The position numbers and the translations under genes were made by a program. Positions 26,700 to 36,635 of a DNA stretch of 64,000 nt are shown piece by piece. This stretch comes from Firmicutes bacterium HGW-Firmicutes-2 (GTDB taxonomy: Bacteria; Bacillota; Clostridia; Lachnospirales; Vallitaleaceae): positions 29,745 through 93,744 of the forward strand of contig PGZV01000014.1 of assembly GCA_002841495.1 (NCBI GenBank), written 5' to 3'. Below the pieces are notes generated by a model, which was given only the letters and a program-made list of their open reading frames with translations, did no database searches and had not been told where the DNA came from. Each line of letters opens with the position of its first letter. Position 1 is the first letter of the stretch.

Positions 26700-27146
26700 A
26701 TGAGTTTAAAAGATCAATTGTTTCTTGATTTTAAGGAAGCAATGAAGAAAAAAGAGACTCTACGCAAGAATACGATTCAATCCATACGTACAGCAGCTCT
26801 TCAGATGGAAAAAGATCAAAAGATCGATGTTTCGGAAGAAGATTATGTAAAAATCATTGCAAACCTGGTTAAAAAGCGCACAAGCGCCTTACCTGAGTTT
26901 GAAAAGAGTGGTCGTTTAGACCTCATCGACGAATTGAAGTCAGAGATTGATATTCTCATGACTTATTTACCTAAGCAATTATCTGATGATGAAGTCTATG
27001 AGATTGTATCGAAGACAATTGAAGAACTAGGTGCCACATCTATGAAAGATATGGGAAAAGTTATGGGTGTTCTTACGGATGAATTATCCGGTAAAGCAGA
27101 TACCAAACTGGTGAGTCAATTGGTCAAAAAGCGTTTAAGTCAATAG
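26700..27146 (+). CDS. GatB/YqeY domain protein
   Basis: This 148-aa protein consists of a YqeY domain alone (SLKDQLFLDFKEAMKKKE start, ELKSEIDILMTYLPKQLSDDE in the middle). The domain is related to the tRNA-binding tail of GatB. Its free-standing role is not settled. It lies 22 bp after rpsU and is probably co-transcribed with it. Confidence 0.93.
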   Translation: MSLKDQLFLDFKEAMKKKETLRKNTIQSIRTAALQMEKDQKIDVSEEDYVKIIANLVKKRTSALPEFEKSGRLDLIDELKSEIDILMTYLPKQLSDDEVYEIVSKTIEELGATSMKDMGKVMGVLTDELSGKADTKLVSQLVKKRLSQ

Positions 27147-27163
27147 AATAAACAAACTAAAGT

Positions 27164-27192
27164 AGTGCTGTGGACATCCATGGCACTTTTTT
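27164..27192 (+). terminator. Terminator after yqeY
   Basis: AGTGCTGTGG (27164-27173) pairs with CCATGGCACT (27178-27187), with two wobble pairs. Six T residues follow. Confidence 0.8.
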
Positions 27193-27331
27193 AATTTAAA
27201 TTTAAACAGTAAAACATGAAGTCATGCTTCTTATTTATAAAAAACTTCAAAAGACTGGTCATCTAAAACATAATTATGTTAAAATAGATAGGCGCCCAAC
27301 TTTAATGGGTGTAATGGGAGGTTGTATAACT

Positions 27332-28300
27332 TTGGTTTTTGGTGACTATGATGTTAACATTAAACATATAGAAAAGTCTTTAAAAGTCAGTATTGTCAAT
27401 CGTGATAATGATATAAGAATTACAGGTGATGAAGCCGATACCATCAAGGCCAGAAAGGTACTTAAGCAGTTGATGAAAAGTAGCCTTAAAGGTGTGGAGA
27501 TTAATGAACAAATCGTTAATTATGCACTCGATATGATTCATAAAGAAAAGGAAGATGTACTGAATCAGATCAAAGATGATTTTGTCTGTATGACCATGCG
27601 TGGTAAATATATTCGTGCCAAAACCGCCGGTCAGAGTGCCTATATTGAGGCCATTAAGAATAAGATGATCGTTTTTGGAATCGGACCTGCAGGTACTGGA
27701 AAGACTTATCTTGCTATGGCCCATGCAATTACAGCATTTAAGAAAAAAGAAGTTAATAGGATTATCATGACCAGACCGGCGATTGAGGCTGGTGAAAAAT
27801 TAGGTTTTTTACCTGGGGATCTGCAAAGTAAGGTGGACCCATATCTTAGGCCTCTATACGATGCGCTCCATGAGATTATGGGGGCGGATGCCTATCAAGC
27901 CAATATGGAAAAAGGCCTAATAGAAGTGGCACCCTTGGCGTACATGCGAGGAAGGACCTTAGATAATGCGTTTATCATATTGGATGAAGCCCAAAATACC
28001 ACGCCGGAACAGATGAAGATGTTCCTTACTAGAATTGGCTATGGTTCTAAGGCTATTATTACAGGTGATATCACTCAGAAGGATTTACCTGAAAACAAAG
28101 TGTCGGGATTGGAAGTGGCCAGTAAAATACTCAAAAATGTTGAAGAAATAGGCATAATTGAATTAACACAGGCAGATGTGGTACGCCATCCATTGGTTCA
28201 GAAGATTGTAAACGCTTATGAAACTTACGAGAAGAATCAGAAATTACATAAAGAAAAGTATAAAACCAATATTAGTACAAAAAAACATTACGGAAAGTAG
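27332..28300 (+). CDS. phoH: PhoH-family ATPase
   Basis: The protein has 322 aa from TTG 27332, which lies 10 bp after GGGAGG (27316-27321); the frame is open upstream but without a good binding site. It has the Walker A motif GPAGTGKTYLAMAHA, a Walker B-like FIILDEAQN, and TGDITQKDLP, all typical of PhoH. The N-terminal KH-like region (RDNDIRITGD) is also typical. PhoH proteins are cytosolic RNA-associated ATPases, often linked to YbeY, which is two genes downstream here. Confidence 0.93.
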   Translation: MVFGDYDVNIKHIEKSLKVSIVNRDNDIRITGDEADTIKARKVLKQLMKSSLKGVEINEQIVNYALDMIHKEKEDVLNQIKDDFVCMTMRGKYIRAKTAGQSAYIEAIKNKMIVFGIGPAGTGKTYLAMAHAITAFKKKEVNRIIMTRPAIEAGEKLGFLPGDLQSKVDPYLRPLYDALHEIMGADAYQANMEKGLIEVAPLAYMRGRTLDNAFIILDEAQNTTPEQMKMFLTRIGYGSKAIITGDITQKDLPENKVSGLEVASKILKNVEEIGIIELTQADVVRHPLVQKIVNAYETYEKNQKLHKEKYKTNISTKKHYGK

Positions 28301-28307
28301 GGATAAG

Positions 28308-29660
28308 GTGAAACTTCAAAATAACTTCAGAAGTTTTTTGTTGATACTGGCAGTCCTTACGATGCTTGTAATAATGAATGTCTTCATGGTATACAATCAA
28401 ATCGATATCGGTTCGATCATCGGGCGTAATCTCATCATTCTATGTTTATTCTCCATATATGGTTATTATATTTTCTTGTTTTACAAAGAGATTCCTTTTA
28501 ATCAGAAACTATTTTTAGTACTGATTACATCTTCCTTATGGACAGCATCCATTTTTATAGGTGAAAGCGCATTTTTTTACATGCCTATCTTAGTTGGGGT
28601 CATGCTTATATCAATCAACATAGATCAACAATTGGCTATTATAACCCATATTCTTGGTATTGCCCTTATTGGCATTATTCTGACATTGCCTATGATATTT
28701 TATCTCTTTTATTTACCGGTAGGTGTTTTTTCGGCTTTGGTGATTGTTGAAGCAAAAGAGCGAAAAAAAATCATATATGTAGCAGGATTAACATCGTTAT
28801 TTGGTGTATTATTCTATATTCTAATTGTATTTATGCTAGGAGTAGAACTTAGTGTCATTGAACCACTATTGATTTTTGCAAACATTGTTCTGACCATTAT
28901 TATTGTTATTGGATCCATGCCTTTGTGGGAAGCTATTTTTCAATTTGTTACACCTTCAAAACTATTAGAGTTGATCAGTGAAGACCATAAATTACTTCAA
29001 AGATTAATGGAAGAAGCACCCGGAACGTTTCATCATTCAAAAATGGTATCCAATCTGGCTCAAAGAGCGGCAAAAGCTGTTGGGTGCGATGTTATGATGA
29101 CCAGGATTGGTGCGCTTTATCATGACGTAGGTAAGTTGAAAGAGCCGGAGTATTTCATTGAAAATCAAAATGGCGGTCCCAATCCTCACGATCAGATAGC
29201 GGCTGAGTCCAGTGCTCAAATTATTATTGAACATGTGGCTTTTGGTGTTAAGTTGGCAAAAGAACATAAATTACCTAAAGGGATTATTGAACTTATTAGT
29301 GAGCATCATGGAACATCTCTTGTAGGGTATTTTTATCACAAAGCCAATCAATATGATGATGGTATAATATACGGAGAAGCCGCTTTTAGGTATCCTGGTC
29401 CGAAACCGAGTACCAAGGAAGCCGCTATTATTATGTTGGCCGATTGTGTTGAAGCTTATGTCAGATCCCTTGATGAAGAAGATCGGCACCTAGAACGCAT
29501 CAAAGAAATTATTAAAGAAATATCAAATCAGAAATTTATGGAAGCACAATTGGATGCAAGTCCACTTAAAATGAAAGAATTACCCCTCATTGCAGAAGCG
29601 TTTATCCAAGTTTATAATGGTATGTATCATGAGCGGGTAAAATATCCTACGAATAGGTGA
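28308..29660 (+). CDS. 7TM-HD family membrane phosphohydrolase (PgpH-like, without extracellular domain)
   Basis: The 450-aa protein starts at GTG 28308, seven bases after phoH. It has six to seven hydrophobic segments up to about residue 215, then a cytoplasmic HD domain with HHSKMVSNLAQ, YHDVGKL and SEHHG. The HD domain matches PgpH, which hydrolyses c-di-AMP in Firmicutes. Classical PgpH/YqfF proteins are around 700 aa, with a large extracellular 7TMR-HDED domain before the membrane region. That domain is absent here. The phoH-HD-ybeY order is the normal place for this gene. Confidence 0.88.
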   Translation: MKLQNNFRSFLLILAVLTMLVIMNVFMVYNQIDIGSIIGRNLIILCLFSIYGYYIFLFYKEIPFNQKLFLVLITSSLWTASIFIGESAFFYMPILVGVMLISINIDQQLAIITHILGIALIGIILTLPMIFYLFYLPVGVFSALVIVEAKERKKIIYVAGLTSLFGVLFYILIVFMLGVELSVIEPLLIFANIVLTIIIVIGSMPLWEAIFQFVTPSKLLELISEDHKLLQRLMEEAPGTFHHSKMVSNLAQRAAKAVGCDVMMTRIGALYHDVGKLKEPEYFIENQNGGPNPHDQIAAESSAQIIIEHVAFGVKLAKEHKLPKGIIELISEHHGTSLVGYFYHKANQYDDGIIYGEAAFRYPGPKPSTKEAAIIMLADCVEAYVRSLDEEDRHLERIKEIIKEISNQKFMEAQLDASPLKMKELPLIAEAFIQVYNGMYHERVKYPTNR

Positions 29661-29665
29661 AGCAT

Positions 29666-30154
29666 ATGAGTGTCTATATTGAATGGCTATATGGTGAAAA
29701 AACAACCGCATTAAATGCGATTATTGAAAATGCAATAAGTAGCAGTCTGACTTATGAAGGTGTTACTGAAGCGGTGGAATTGAGTGTGACAATTATGTCC
29801 AGCGACGAGATTCAAGAGATTAATCAGGATCAAAGAGGAATAGATCAGCCTACAGATGTACTTTCTTTTCCAATGGTAACCATCATGATTGGGGAAGACT
29901 TCAATCAGTCTATACAACATGAACCTAAGAATCCCGAGACTGGTGAAGTATATATGGGTGATATTGTGATTTCATGGGACAAGATTTTAGAGCAAAGCAT
30001 ACTCTATGGACATAGCAAGGAACGGGAACTTAGCTTTTTAGTGGTGCACAGTATGTTACATCTAATGGGTTACGACCATGAGACAGAAACGGATGAAATC
30101 ATTATGTTCCAAAAACAAAAAGAGATTCTAGAGGATATGGGGATGAAACGATGA
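29666..30154 (+). CDS. ybeY: Endoribonuclease YbeY (rRNA maturation factor)
   Basis: The zinc site HSMLHLMGYDH (H-x3-H-x5-H) identifies YbeY, which takes part in 16S rRNA 3' processing and ribosome quality control. The product is 162 aa. ATG 29666 is chosen over a GTG at 29657 because AGGTGA lies just upstream. Its end overlaps dgkA by 4 bp. Confidence 0.95.
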   Translation: MSVYIEWLYGEKTTALNAIIENAISSSLTYEGVTEAVELSVTIMSSDEIQEINQDQRGIDQPTDVLSFPMVTIMIGEDFNQSIQHEPKNPETGEVYMGDIVISWDKILEQSILYGHSKERELSFLVVHSMLHLMGYDHETETDEIIMFQKQKEILEDMGMKR

Positions 30155-30507
30155 AAAACAGAAACCTAAGGTCGAGTTTTTCTCATGCTTTTAATGGTAT
30201 CTTTCAAGCATTCAAAACAGAGAAAAACATTAAACTTCACACAATGTTTGGTTTGCTTGCTATACTTTTTGGTGCCTATTATAAGATCAGTGTTCTAGAA
30301 TGGTTGATTGTTGTCTTAACCATCGGATTTGTTATTGTAGCCGAATTACTGAACACAGCCATTGAGTACACGGTTGATATGGTTTGCGGTAATAACTACA
30401 ATGAACTGGCAAAGTACTCTAAAGATATTGCTGCAGGAGCAACACTCGTTGCAGCAATCGTGGCAGTTATTATTGGTGCGATTATATTTATACCGAAAAT
30501 TATTTGA
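30151..30507 (+). CDS. dgkA: Diacylglycerol/undecaprenol kinase family protein
   Basis: This small integral membrane kinase (118 aa, three hydrophobic segments) has the family signature ELLNTAIEYTVDMV. In Firmicutes such proteins mainly phosphorylate undecaprenol for envelope recycling. It is translationally coupled to ybeY (ATGA overlap), as in the Bacillus order ybeY-dgkA-cdd. Confidence 0.92.
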   Translation: MKNRNLRSSFSHAFNGIFQAFKTEKNIKLHTMFGLLAILFGAYYKISVLEWLIVVLTIGFVIVAELLNTAIEYTVDMVCGNNYNELAKYSKDIAAGATLVAAIVAVIIGAIIFIPKII

Positions 30508-30597
30508 AGATTTAAGGTTTCAATAAATAAACATGACGACATGATGATACTAAAAATGAGCTGAAATGTGACAGAAATGAGACTAAAGGAGTCAAGG

Positions 30598-31686
30598 ATG
30601 AAAAGACAAGTATATATATGGATTCTATTAGGGTTACTGATTCTATCTGTAGGTTGTAAAAAAGAAGTAATACCGGAGCCTGATATTGTTGAAGAAGAAG
30701 TCATAGAAGAATTGCCGGAAGAAGTAGAAGAAGTGGAAGAAGTGGAGGATCTGACAGGTAAAGCCTTGAATCCATTAACAGGTCTCTACATTGATGAAAA
30801 TGTAATTAACAGACGTCCTGTTGGGATTGTCATCAGCAACATTCACAATGCTATTCCTCAGATCGGTATCGAAGAAGCAGATGTCATCTATGAGACACTG
30901 GTTGAAGGTGGAATCACCAGACTTTATGCTGTGTATCAGGATTTTACAGGAGAAAAAATAGGACCGGTTAGAAGCGCCAGACATTATCAGCTAGATTTTG
31001 CTTTTGATTTTGATGCTATTTTTGTACATATAGGTGGTAGCCCTCAAGCTTATAATGCTATAAAAAATCTAAGGTCCCCCAATCTGGATGCGATGTCCTC
31101 TGGCGTGGCTTATAAAGACTCAAGTAGAAAAAGTCCCCATAGTACTTATGCGACAAAAGAAAGAATCATGGAAGTATGGGCACAGAAGGGTTACCGAACG
31201 GATAAAGAACCTTCATTTGTCAATAAATTCGACTTTGCAGAAGAAATAAAACTGAATGAACCGAAAAAAGTAGAAAAAGTCATACTGGATTTTTCGAACT
31301 ATCATTATGCTTGGTTTGATTATGACGCCGACGCCATGAATTATAAAAGATTTCAATACTTGAATTATAAAAATACCGGTACAGGAGAACATATAGATGA
31401 TGGGACAGGACAGCAACTGGCTTTTGACAATATTATCATACAACTCGCCAGTATTTGGACGATCAAAGGTGATTCAGCCGGGCGTATGGACATGAACCTC
31501 TTAACACAAGGTGATGGTTATTATCTGACAAGAGGTGAAATGGTTCCTATAACATGGTCTAAAAAAAGTCACAATGAACCGACCAGATATTTTGATGTGA
31601 ATGGTGACCCACTTATAATGTACCCGGGAAAAACATGGATTTCCGTTTTTCCGACAAACCGCACAGATAAGTTACTTTTTGAATAA
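30598..31686 (+). CDS. DUF3048 lipoprotein (YerB-like)
   Basis: The 362-aa protein has a lipoprotein signal ending in LSVGC, an acidic Glu/Val linker to about residue 50, then a DUF3048 N-terminal region (NPLTGLYIDENV, RPVGIVISN, GPVRSARHY) and its C-terminal part (GQQLAFDNIIIQL). ATG 30598 follows AAAGGAG. YerB-type proteins are surface-anchored and of unknown role. Its place between dgkA and cdd is a departure from the usual order, where cdd and era follow dgkA. Confidence 0.9.
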   Translation: MKRQVYIWILLGLLILSVGCKKEVIPEPDIVEEEVIEELPEEVEEVEEVEDLTGKALNPLTGLYIDENVINRRPVGIVISNIHNAIPQIGIEEADVIYETLVEGGITRLYAVYQDFTGEKIGPVRSARHYQLDFAFDFDAIFVHIGGSPQAYNAIKNLRSPNLDAMSSGVAYKDSSRKSPHSTYATKERIMEVWAQKGYRTDKEPSFVNKFDFAEEIKLNEPKKVEKVILDFSNYHYAWFDYDADAMNYKRFQYLNYKNTGTGEHIDDGTGQQLAFDNIIIQLASIWTIKGDSAGRMDMNLLTQGDGYYLTRGEMVPITWSKKSHNEPTRYFDVNGDPLIMYPGKTWISVFPTNRTDKLLFE

Positions 31687-31705
31687 AAAGAGAATAGAGG
31701 CTATT

Positions 31706-32086
31706 ATGACAAACGATAAATTAATACAAATGGCTTATGAAGCTATGGAAAACGCATATGTACCTTACTCGAAGTTCCAGGTAGGTGCTGCCTTATTAAC
31801 TAAAAGCGGTAGAGTTTATAAAGGTTGCAACATAGAGAATGCATCTTTTGGCGCAACCAATTGTGCTGAAAGAACAGCCATTTTTAAAGCAATATCTGAA
31901 GGTGAGAAGGAATTTCTGAAACTGGCTGTGGTTAGTAACAGCAAAAAATTTACTTATCCATGCGGCATATGCCGCCAAGTTATGAGTGAATTTATGATGG
32001 ATGCAGTTATGCTTTTTGATGATCAGGATCAAGGGATTATAGAAATTCCTATGACAGAAATACTACCCTATAAGTTTGATTTATAA
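31706..32086 (+). CDS. cdd: Cytidine deaminase
   Basis: The zinc-dependent enzyme deaminates cytidine and deoxycytidine. The motifs are NIENASFGATNCAERTA (with catalytic Glu and zinc Cys) and YPCGICRQV (two zinc Cys). The product is 126 aa from ATG 31706, behind an AGAGG site; the longer frame lacks one. era, which often follows, is absent here. Confidence 0.95.
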   Translation: MTNDKLIQMAYEAMENAYVPYSKFQVGAALLTKSGRVYKGCNIENASFGATNCAERTAIFKAISEGEKEFLKLAVVSNSKKFTYPCGICRQVMSEFMMDAVMLFDDQDQGIIEIPMTEILPYKFDL

Positions 32087-32116
32087 TTAAAAGATTAAGG
32101 AAGTTGAGGGTGGGTT

Positions 32117-33733
32117 ATGGTATCAACTAAAAAGTCATCCAATCATATGGTTGTACAGGGTGGTATTCTTGCCTCGGCATCATTGATAGTGCGTCTAATC
32201 GGTTTCTTTTATAGAATACCTTTGGTCAATATTCTTGGGATAGAAGGTATGGGTTACTACAGCAGTTCTTTTGAGATTTACTCTTTTATGTTGATTATAT
32301 CATCCTATGCTTTACCGGCCGCATTGTCCAAGATTATTTCTAAGAAAATCACATTGAAAAAATATAAGGAAGCCCACCAGATTTTTAAGGCGGGCTTGCT
32401 TCTTGGCGCTTTTGTAGGCTTAATTACTTCTTCCATCATGTATTTTCAAGCTCAGAATCTGGCATCCCTTATTGGTTCATCCGGTAGTGTTCATGCTATG
32501 AAAGCATTGGCACCGGCGCTGTTGATTTTTTCTGTCCTTGCTGTCTTTAGAGGTTATTTTCAAGGCATGAATACAATGGTTCCAACAGCCATTTCACAAA
32601 TCATTGAACAGGTATTTAACGCCATATTCAGCCTTGTCATGGCTTATACCTTACTAAGTCAAGGGGTCGCCATGGGAGCGGCTGGTGGTACGCTAGGGAC
32701 GGGCATAGGCACCTTGTTTGGATTGTTGTTTCTTATATTTGTTTATAGAATGGCCAGACCGTATTTTGGAAAACGCATGGCGCGTGACACTGTATCTGCA
32801 GAAGAGGAAGGGTTATTTGACTATTGGCAGATTATTGTCATGACTTCAGTCCCTATGTTAATTGGTTCAACGGCTTATAACCTTTCAGGCCTTGTAGACA
32901 TGGTCTTGTTTCAACGTGGTCTTCTGTTTCAAGGTTATGAAGCGGATTTCGTAGCCGGTCAATATGGGATCTTGGCTTCTAAATACAAATTAATATTAAC
33001 CTTGCCCATATCCATTGCATCTGCACTAGCAGCAGCTTCTATTCCGGGTATTACGTCTCTTATGGCCAAGAAAGAATATAAAGCGGTTCAGCACAGGGGA
33101 AAACAAGCCATTAAGATGGTGCTACTGGTTTCCATACCATCAGCTTTTGGCTTAGGTTTTTTGGCGGAGCCTATTCTACTGATGCTCTTTGGCTCAAAGA
33201 ACATAGAGATTGCAACCTTACTTATGAGACTGGGTGCTATGACAGTTATTTTCTATAGTGTATCAGCTATTTGTATTGGTATTTTACAAGGTTTGGGTAT
33301 GATTAAAGTACCGGTGCGTCATTCATTAGTGGCTCTCGGCGTAAAAGTGGTGTTTATGTTGATTTTCATATATTTATTTGACTTTGGGTTGATTGGCGCG
33401 GTTTTATCTAATATTATATTTAGCGGTTTGGTGGCATCAATGAATTATCTTAGTATAGAAAGTAAAATCCATATGCAGTTGGATTATAAAATATCGGTGA
33501 TGTATCCGTTAATTGCAGGCTTAATAATGGGTGTCTTAGCTATGTTGGTTCATAGGATGGTTATGGTGATGAGTCAATCAAACATCCTAGCTACTCTGAT
33601 TGCAATTATGGTTGGTGGTTTATTTTATGTCATTTTACTTATTAAGATTGGTGGCATAACAGAAGCGGAGCTCTTAATATTCCCCAAAGGTACTAAGCTG
33701 GTAGCTCTAGCAAAAAGATTAAGATTGATGTAG
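32117..33733 (+). CDS. Polysaccharide/lipid flippase of the MATE-like SpoVB/YtgP group
   Basis: The 538-aa protein has about 14 hydrophobic segments. It starts with GGILASASLIVRLIGFFYR and has PTAISQIIEQ, as in SpoVB and YtgP (MurJ-superfamily flippases). These move lipid-linked cell-wall or cortex precursors. SpoVB itself is a spore cortex protein, which would suit a spore former, but the group has several paralogues and I cannot tell which this is. Confidence 0.88.
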   Translation: MVSTKKSSNHMVVQGGILASASLIVRLIGFFYRIPLVNILGIEGMGYYSSSFEIYSFMLIISSYALPAALSKIISKKITLKKYKEAHQIFKAGLLLGAFVGLITSSIMYFQAQNLASLIGSSGSVHAMKALAPALLIFSVLAVFRGYFQGMNTMVPTAISQIIEQVFNAIFSLVMAYTLLSQGVAMGAAGGTLGTGIGTLFGLLFLIFVYRMARPYFGKRMARDTVSAEEEGLFDYWQIIVMTSVPMLIGSTAYNLSGLVDMVLFQRGLLFQGYEADFVAGQYGILASKYKLILTLPISIASALAAASIPGITSLMAKKEYKAVQHRGKQAIKMVLLVSIPSAFGLGFLAEPILLMLFGSKNIEIATLLMRLGAMTVIFYSVSAICIGILQGLGMIKVPVRHSLVALGVKVVFMLIFIYLFDFGLIGAVLSNIIFSGLVASMNYLSIESKIHMQLDYKISVMYPLIAGLIMGVLAMLVHRMVMVMSQSNILATLIAIMVGGLFYVILLIKIGGITEAELLIFPKGTKLVALAKRLRLM

Positions 33734-33741
33734 GTGATGGT

Positions 33742-34971
33742 ATGGGTAAGAACAAAGTGATAATTATTGGTGGTGGTGCATCCGGTATTATGGCCGCTAT
33801 AACCGCTGCACGACTAGGACAAAAAGTAATATTATTGGAACGTAAAGACCGTATCGGCAAAAAGATACTGGCGACAGGGAATGGACGTTGCAATATTTCA
33901 AACAGATTTATAGAGGAGCGTCGATTCCACTCAGATAGTCTGAATTTATATAATCAAATATACCCTCAGTTTGATCTAAATAAAACCTTAGAATTTTTTG
34001 AAGAATTAGGTATTCCTATTCTAGAACTTGAGGAAGGGAAGCTTTATCCGTATTCCCTTCAGGCAGCATCCGTTCTAAATGTTCTGCTCTATGAACTGGA
34101 GCGACAGAAAGTACAAGTCTTGTGTAATGAAGACGTGATTCGTGTTGAAACAGGTCAGCGGGTGGTGGTACATACCAAAAAGAATAAGTATTATGGTGAT
34201 TATGTGATTCTGGCATGCGGCGGAAAATCAACACCGGATCTTGGTTCTAACGGTAGCGGCTTTCAAATAGCAAAGGATCTAGGAATGAAATTAATAGAGC
34301 CTTACCCATCGCTTATTCAACTAGAATCAGATTATGCCTATTTAAAACATCTTAAAGGAACTAAAGTGATGGCCAAGGTGGCTTTGGTCGTTGATGAAAT
34401 ACCTGTGAAAAGCGTTTATGGTGAACTTCTTTTTACAGACTATGGTCTCTCGGGACCGCCTATACTTGACATAAGCCGAGCCGCGGCACATGCCATTAAG
34501 ACACATAAGAAGAATATCGAGATTCATGGAGATTTGGTGCCATTACTGGATAGAGCAGCGTTAGATCAGATGTTATTAAAACGTATTGATAGAATGTCCT
34601 ATAAAGTTTTGGAGGATTTTTTTGTTGGTTTACTACCCAAGCAAATGATTATTCCCTTAATCAAAGATTGCGGTATGAATCCAAGAGACAAAGGGGCGCA
34701 AATCACTTCTAAGCAACGGGAAATGATTGTAAATTGGCTTAAAGCTTTAAGGCTTAGTATTACTGGAACCAGGCAATGGAATCAATCACAGGTTACTGCT
34801 GGAGGTGTTGATTGCCATGAAGTAGATGGAACAACACTTACATGTGTAAAACACCCAAAGATCATTCTATGCGGAGAAATACTGGATATGGATGGGGATT
34901 GCGGTGGGTTTAATCTGCAATGGGCATGGAGCTCAGGATATGTGGCAGGCGTAAGTGCCGGTAAGGAATAA
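33742..34971 (+). CDS. HI0933/BaiN-family flavoprotein oxidoreductase
   Basis: The 409-aa protein begins with a Rossmann motif IIGGGASGIMAAI and has RKDRIGKKILATGNGRCNISN, the hallmark of this flavoprotein family. The C-terminal GEILDMDGDCGGFNLQWAWSSG binds FAD. The family includes BaiN, proposed to act in bile-acid dehydroxylation, but most members have no known substrate. It starts 8 bp after the flippase gene and ends 2 bp before the next flavoprotein. Confidence 0.9.
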   Translation: MGKNKVIIIGGGASGIMAAITAARLGQKVILLERKDRIGKKILATGNGRCNISNRFIEERRFHSDSLNLYNQIYPQFDLNKTLEFFEELGIPILELEEGKLYPYSLQAASVLNVLLYELERQKVQVLCNEDVIRVETGQRVVVHTKKNKYYGDYVILACGGKSTPDLGSNGSGFQIAKDLGMKLIEPYPSLIQLESDYAYLKHLKGTKVMAKVALVVDEIPVKSVYGELLFTDYGLSGPPILDISRAAAHAIKTHKKNIEIHGDLVPLLDRAALDQMLLKRIDRMSYKVLEDFFVGLLPKQMIIPLIKDCGMNPRDKGAQITSKQREMIVNWLKALRLSITGTRQWNQSQVTAGGVDCHEVDGTTLTCVKHPKIILCGEILDMDGDCGGFNLQWAWSSGYVAGVSAGKE

Positions 34972-34973
34972 AT

Positions 34974-36554
34974 ATGGGTTATTATAGAATCGAGCAAATA
35001 AAAATGCCATTGGATCATAAAGTTGATGATTTATATAAGTTGGTCAAAACTATCTATGGGTTTGAACCAAAAACAGAGATTAAAATCACTAAAAAATCTG
35101 TAGATGCCAGAAAAAAAGACGCTATAAAAATCGTCTATACTGTCGATGTCATGATGGAGGCGTCCTCCAATAAAAAACTAGCAAAATTGATATACATAGA
35201 AGAAAATTCATCTTATGCATTAAAAGGGCCAATAAATTTACCTGATAAACGACCGGTAGTTATCGGTGCCGGACCGGCAGGTCTTTTTGCAGCACTCATT
35301 CTGGCAGAACAAGGGGCTAGACCCATATTACTAGAGCGTGGACGTGCGGTTGATGAACGCATTAAAGATGTAGAGACCTACTTCAAAACCGGAAAACTGG
35401 ATGTAGAATCTAATATACAGTTTGGTGAAGGTGGTGCCGGTACCTATTCAGATGGAAAAATCAACACTGGGGTAAAAGACAAATTCTATCGAATAGACAA
35501 AATATTAGATACCTTTATTGAGGCGGGCGCACCGGAAGAAATTCGCTATGTGAACAAGCCTCATATCGGTACAGATTATCTGATTAAAGTCGTTGAAAAC
35601 ATACGCCTTAAAATCATTGCACTTGGTGGTGAGGTTCATTTTAGCAGGAGAATGACCGAACTGGTTATTGAAAATGGCGCTGTAATAGGTGTCAGAGACC
35701 AGTTGGGTAATCTCATTGCTACAAATCATGTAGTTTTGGCCATTGGTCATAGTGCAAGAGATACATTCCAGCGTCTCATAATAGATAAGATTCCTATGGA
35801 GAAAAAAGCTTTCGCCATTGGGTTACGGATTGAACATCCCCAAGAGATGATCTCAAAGAAACAATATGGTTTAGGCCATCATCATCCAAATCTTCCAGTA
35901 GCGGATTACAAGTTAACGTATCGAACAGGTGAGGGACGTGCGGTCTATACTTTTTGTATGTGCCCGGGTGGCTTTGTGGTGAACTCTGCTTCTGAGATTG
36001 GCCATGTTGTTTGTAATGGTATGAGTAATTTTAATAGAGATGAAGTCAATGCAAACAGTGCATTGTTGGTCAATGTACTACCTGAGGACTTTGGTGGTGA
36101 TGATTTATTAGCCGGTGTTCATTTTCAAAGAAAATGGGAGAAAAAGGCTTTTGAGATTGCCGGTTCTAATTACAGCCTACCTGTTCAAAAATTAGACGAC
36201 TTCTTTAGCGGTAGAATCACAACAGCCTTTGGAGCAGTTAAACCTAATATTAAAGGTCCATATACCATGGCGGATCTAAATCAAGCTTTACCTGATTTTG
36301 TAGCAGAAGCCTTAAAAGAAGGCATTCAAGCATTCGGTAAGAAAATCAAAGATTTTGACCGAAAGGATGCTGTTTTAACAGGTGTTGAGACAAGAACATC
36401 TTCTCCCATACGTATTTTAAGAGATGAGGCCTATATGAGTTCGGTTAAAGGTCTCTATCCTTGTGGTGAGGGGGCAGGTTATGCGGGTGGTATTATGTCG
36501 GCAGCACTGGATGGTATGAAGGTGGCGGAGTCGATATTGAATGTTATAATTTAA
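34974..36554 (+). CDS. Uncharacterised FAD-dependent dehydrogenase (COG2509 type)
   Basis: The 526-aa protein has an N-terminal region of about 90 residues (IEQIKMPLDH), then VIGAGPAGLFAALILAEQG and LLERG, and FGEGGAGTYSDGKINTG, characteristic of this group. The C-terminus has PCGEGAGYAGGIMSAALDG. Substrate and partner are unknown. It ends the plus-strand run that starts at 32117 and converges on the peptidase gene across a shared terminator. Confidence 0.9.
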   Translation: MGYYRIEQIKMPLDHKVDDLYKLVKTIYGFEPKTEIKITKKSVDARKKDAIKIVYTVDVMMEASSNKKLAKLIYIEENSSYALKGPINLPDKRPVVIGAGPAGLFAALILAEQGARPILLERGRAVDERIKDVETYFKTGKLDVESNIQFGEGGAGTYSDGKINTGVKDKFYRIDKILDTFIEAGAPEEIRYVNKPHIGTDYLIKVVENIRLKIIALGGEVHFSRRMTELVIENGAVIGVRDQLGNLIATNHVVLAIGHSARDTFQRLIIDKIPMEKKAFAIGLRIEHPQEMISKKQYGLGHHHPNLPVADYKLTYRTGEGRAVYTFCMCPGGFVVNSASEIGHVVCNGMSNFNRDEVNANSALLVNVLPEDFGGDDLLAGVHFQRKWEKKAFEIAGSNYSLPVQKLDDFFSGRITTAFGAVKPNIKGPYTMADLNQALPDFVAEALKEGIQAFGKKIKDFDRKDAVLTGVETRTSSPIRILRDEAYMSSVKGLYPCGEGAGYAGGIMSAALDGMKVAESILNVII

Positions 36555-36593
36555 TTTGGAACTATGAAAACCCTTCCATAGACAATAAGGTTA

Positions 36594-36629
36594 AATAAAA
36601 AAAGCATCCAGAATTGGACGCTTTTTTTT
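36594..36629. terminator. Bidirectional terminator
   Basis: AGCATCCA (36603-36610) and TGGACGCT (36615-36622) form a hairpin with one mismatch. An A run on the left and eight T residues on the right let it work for both converging genes. Confidence 0.88.
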
Positions 36630-36635
36630 AATACT

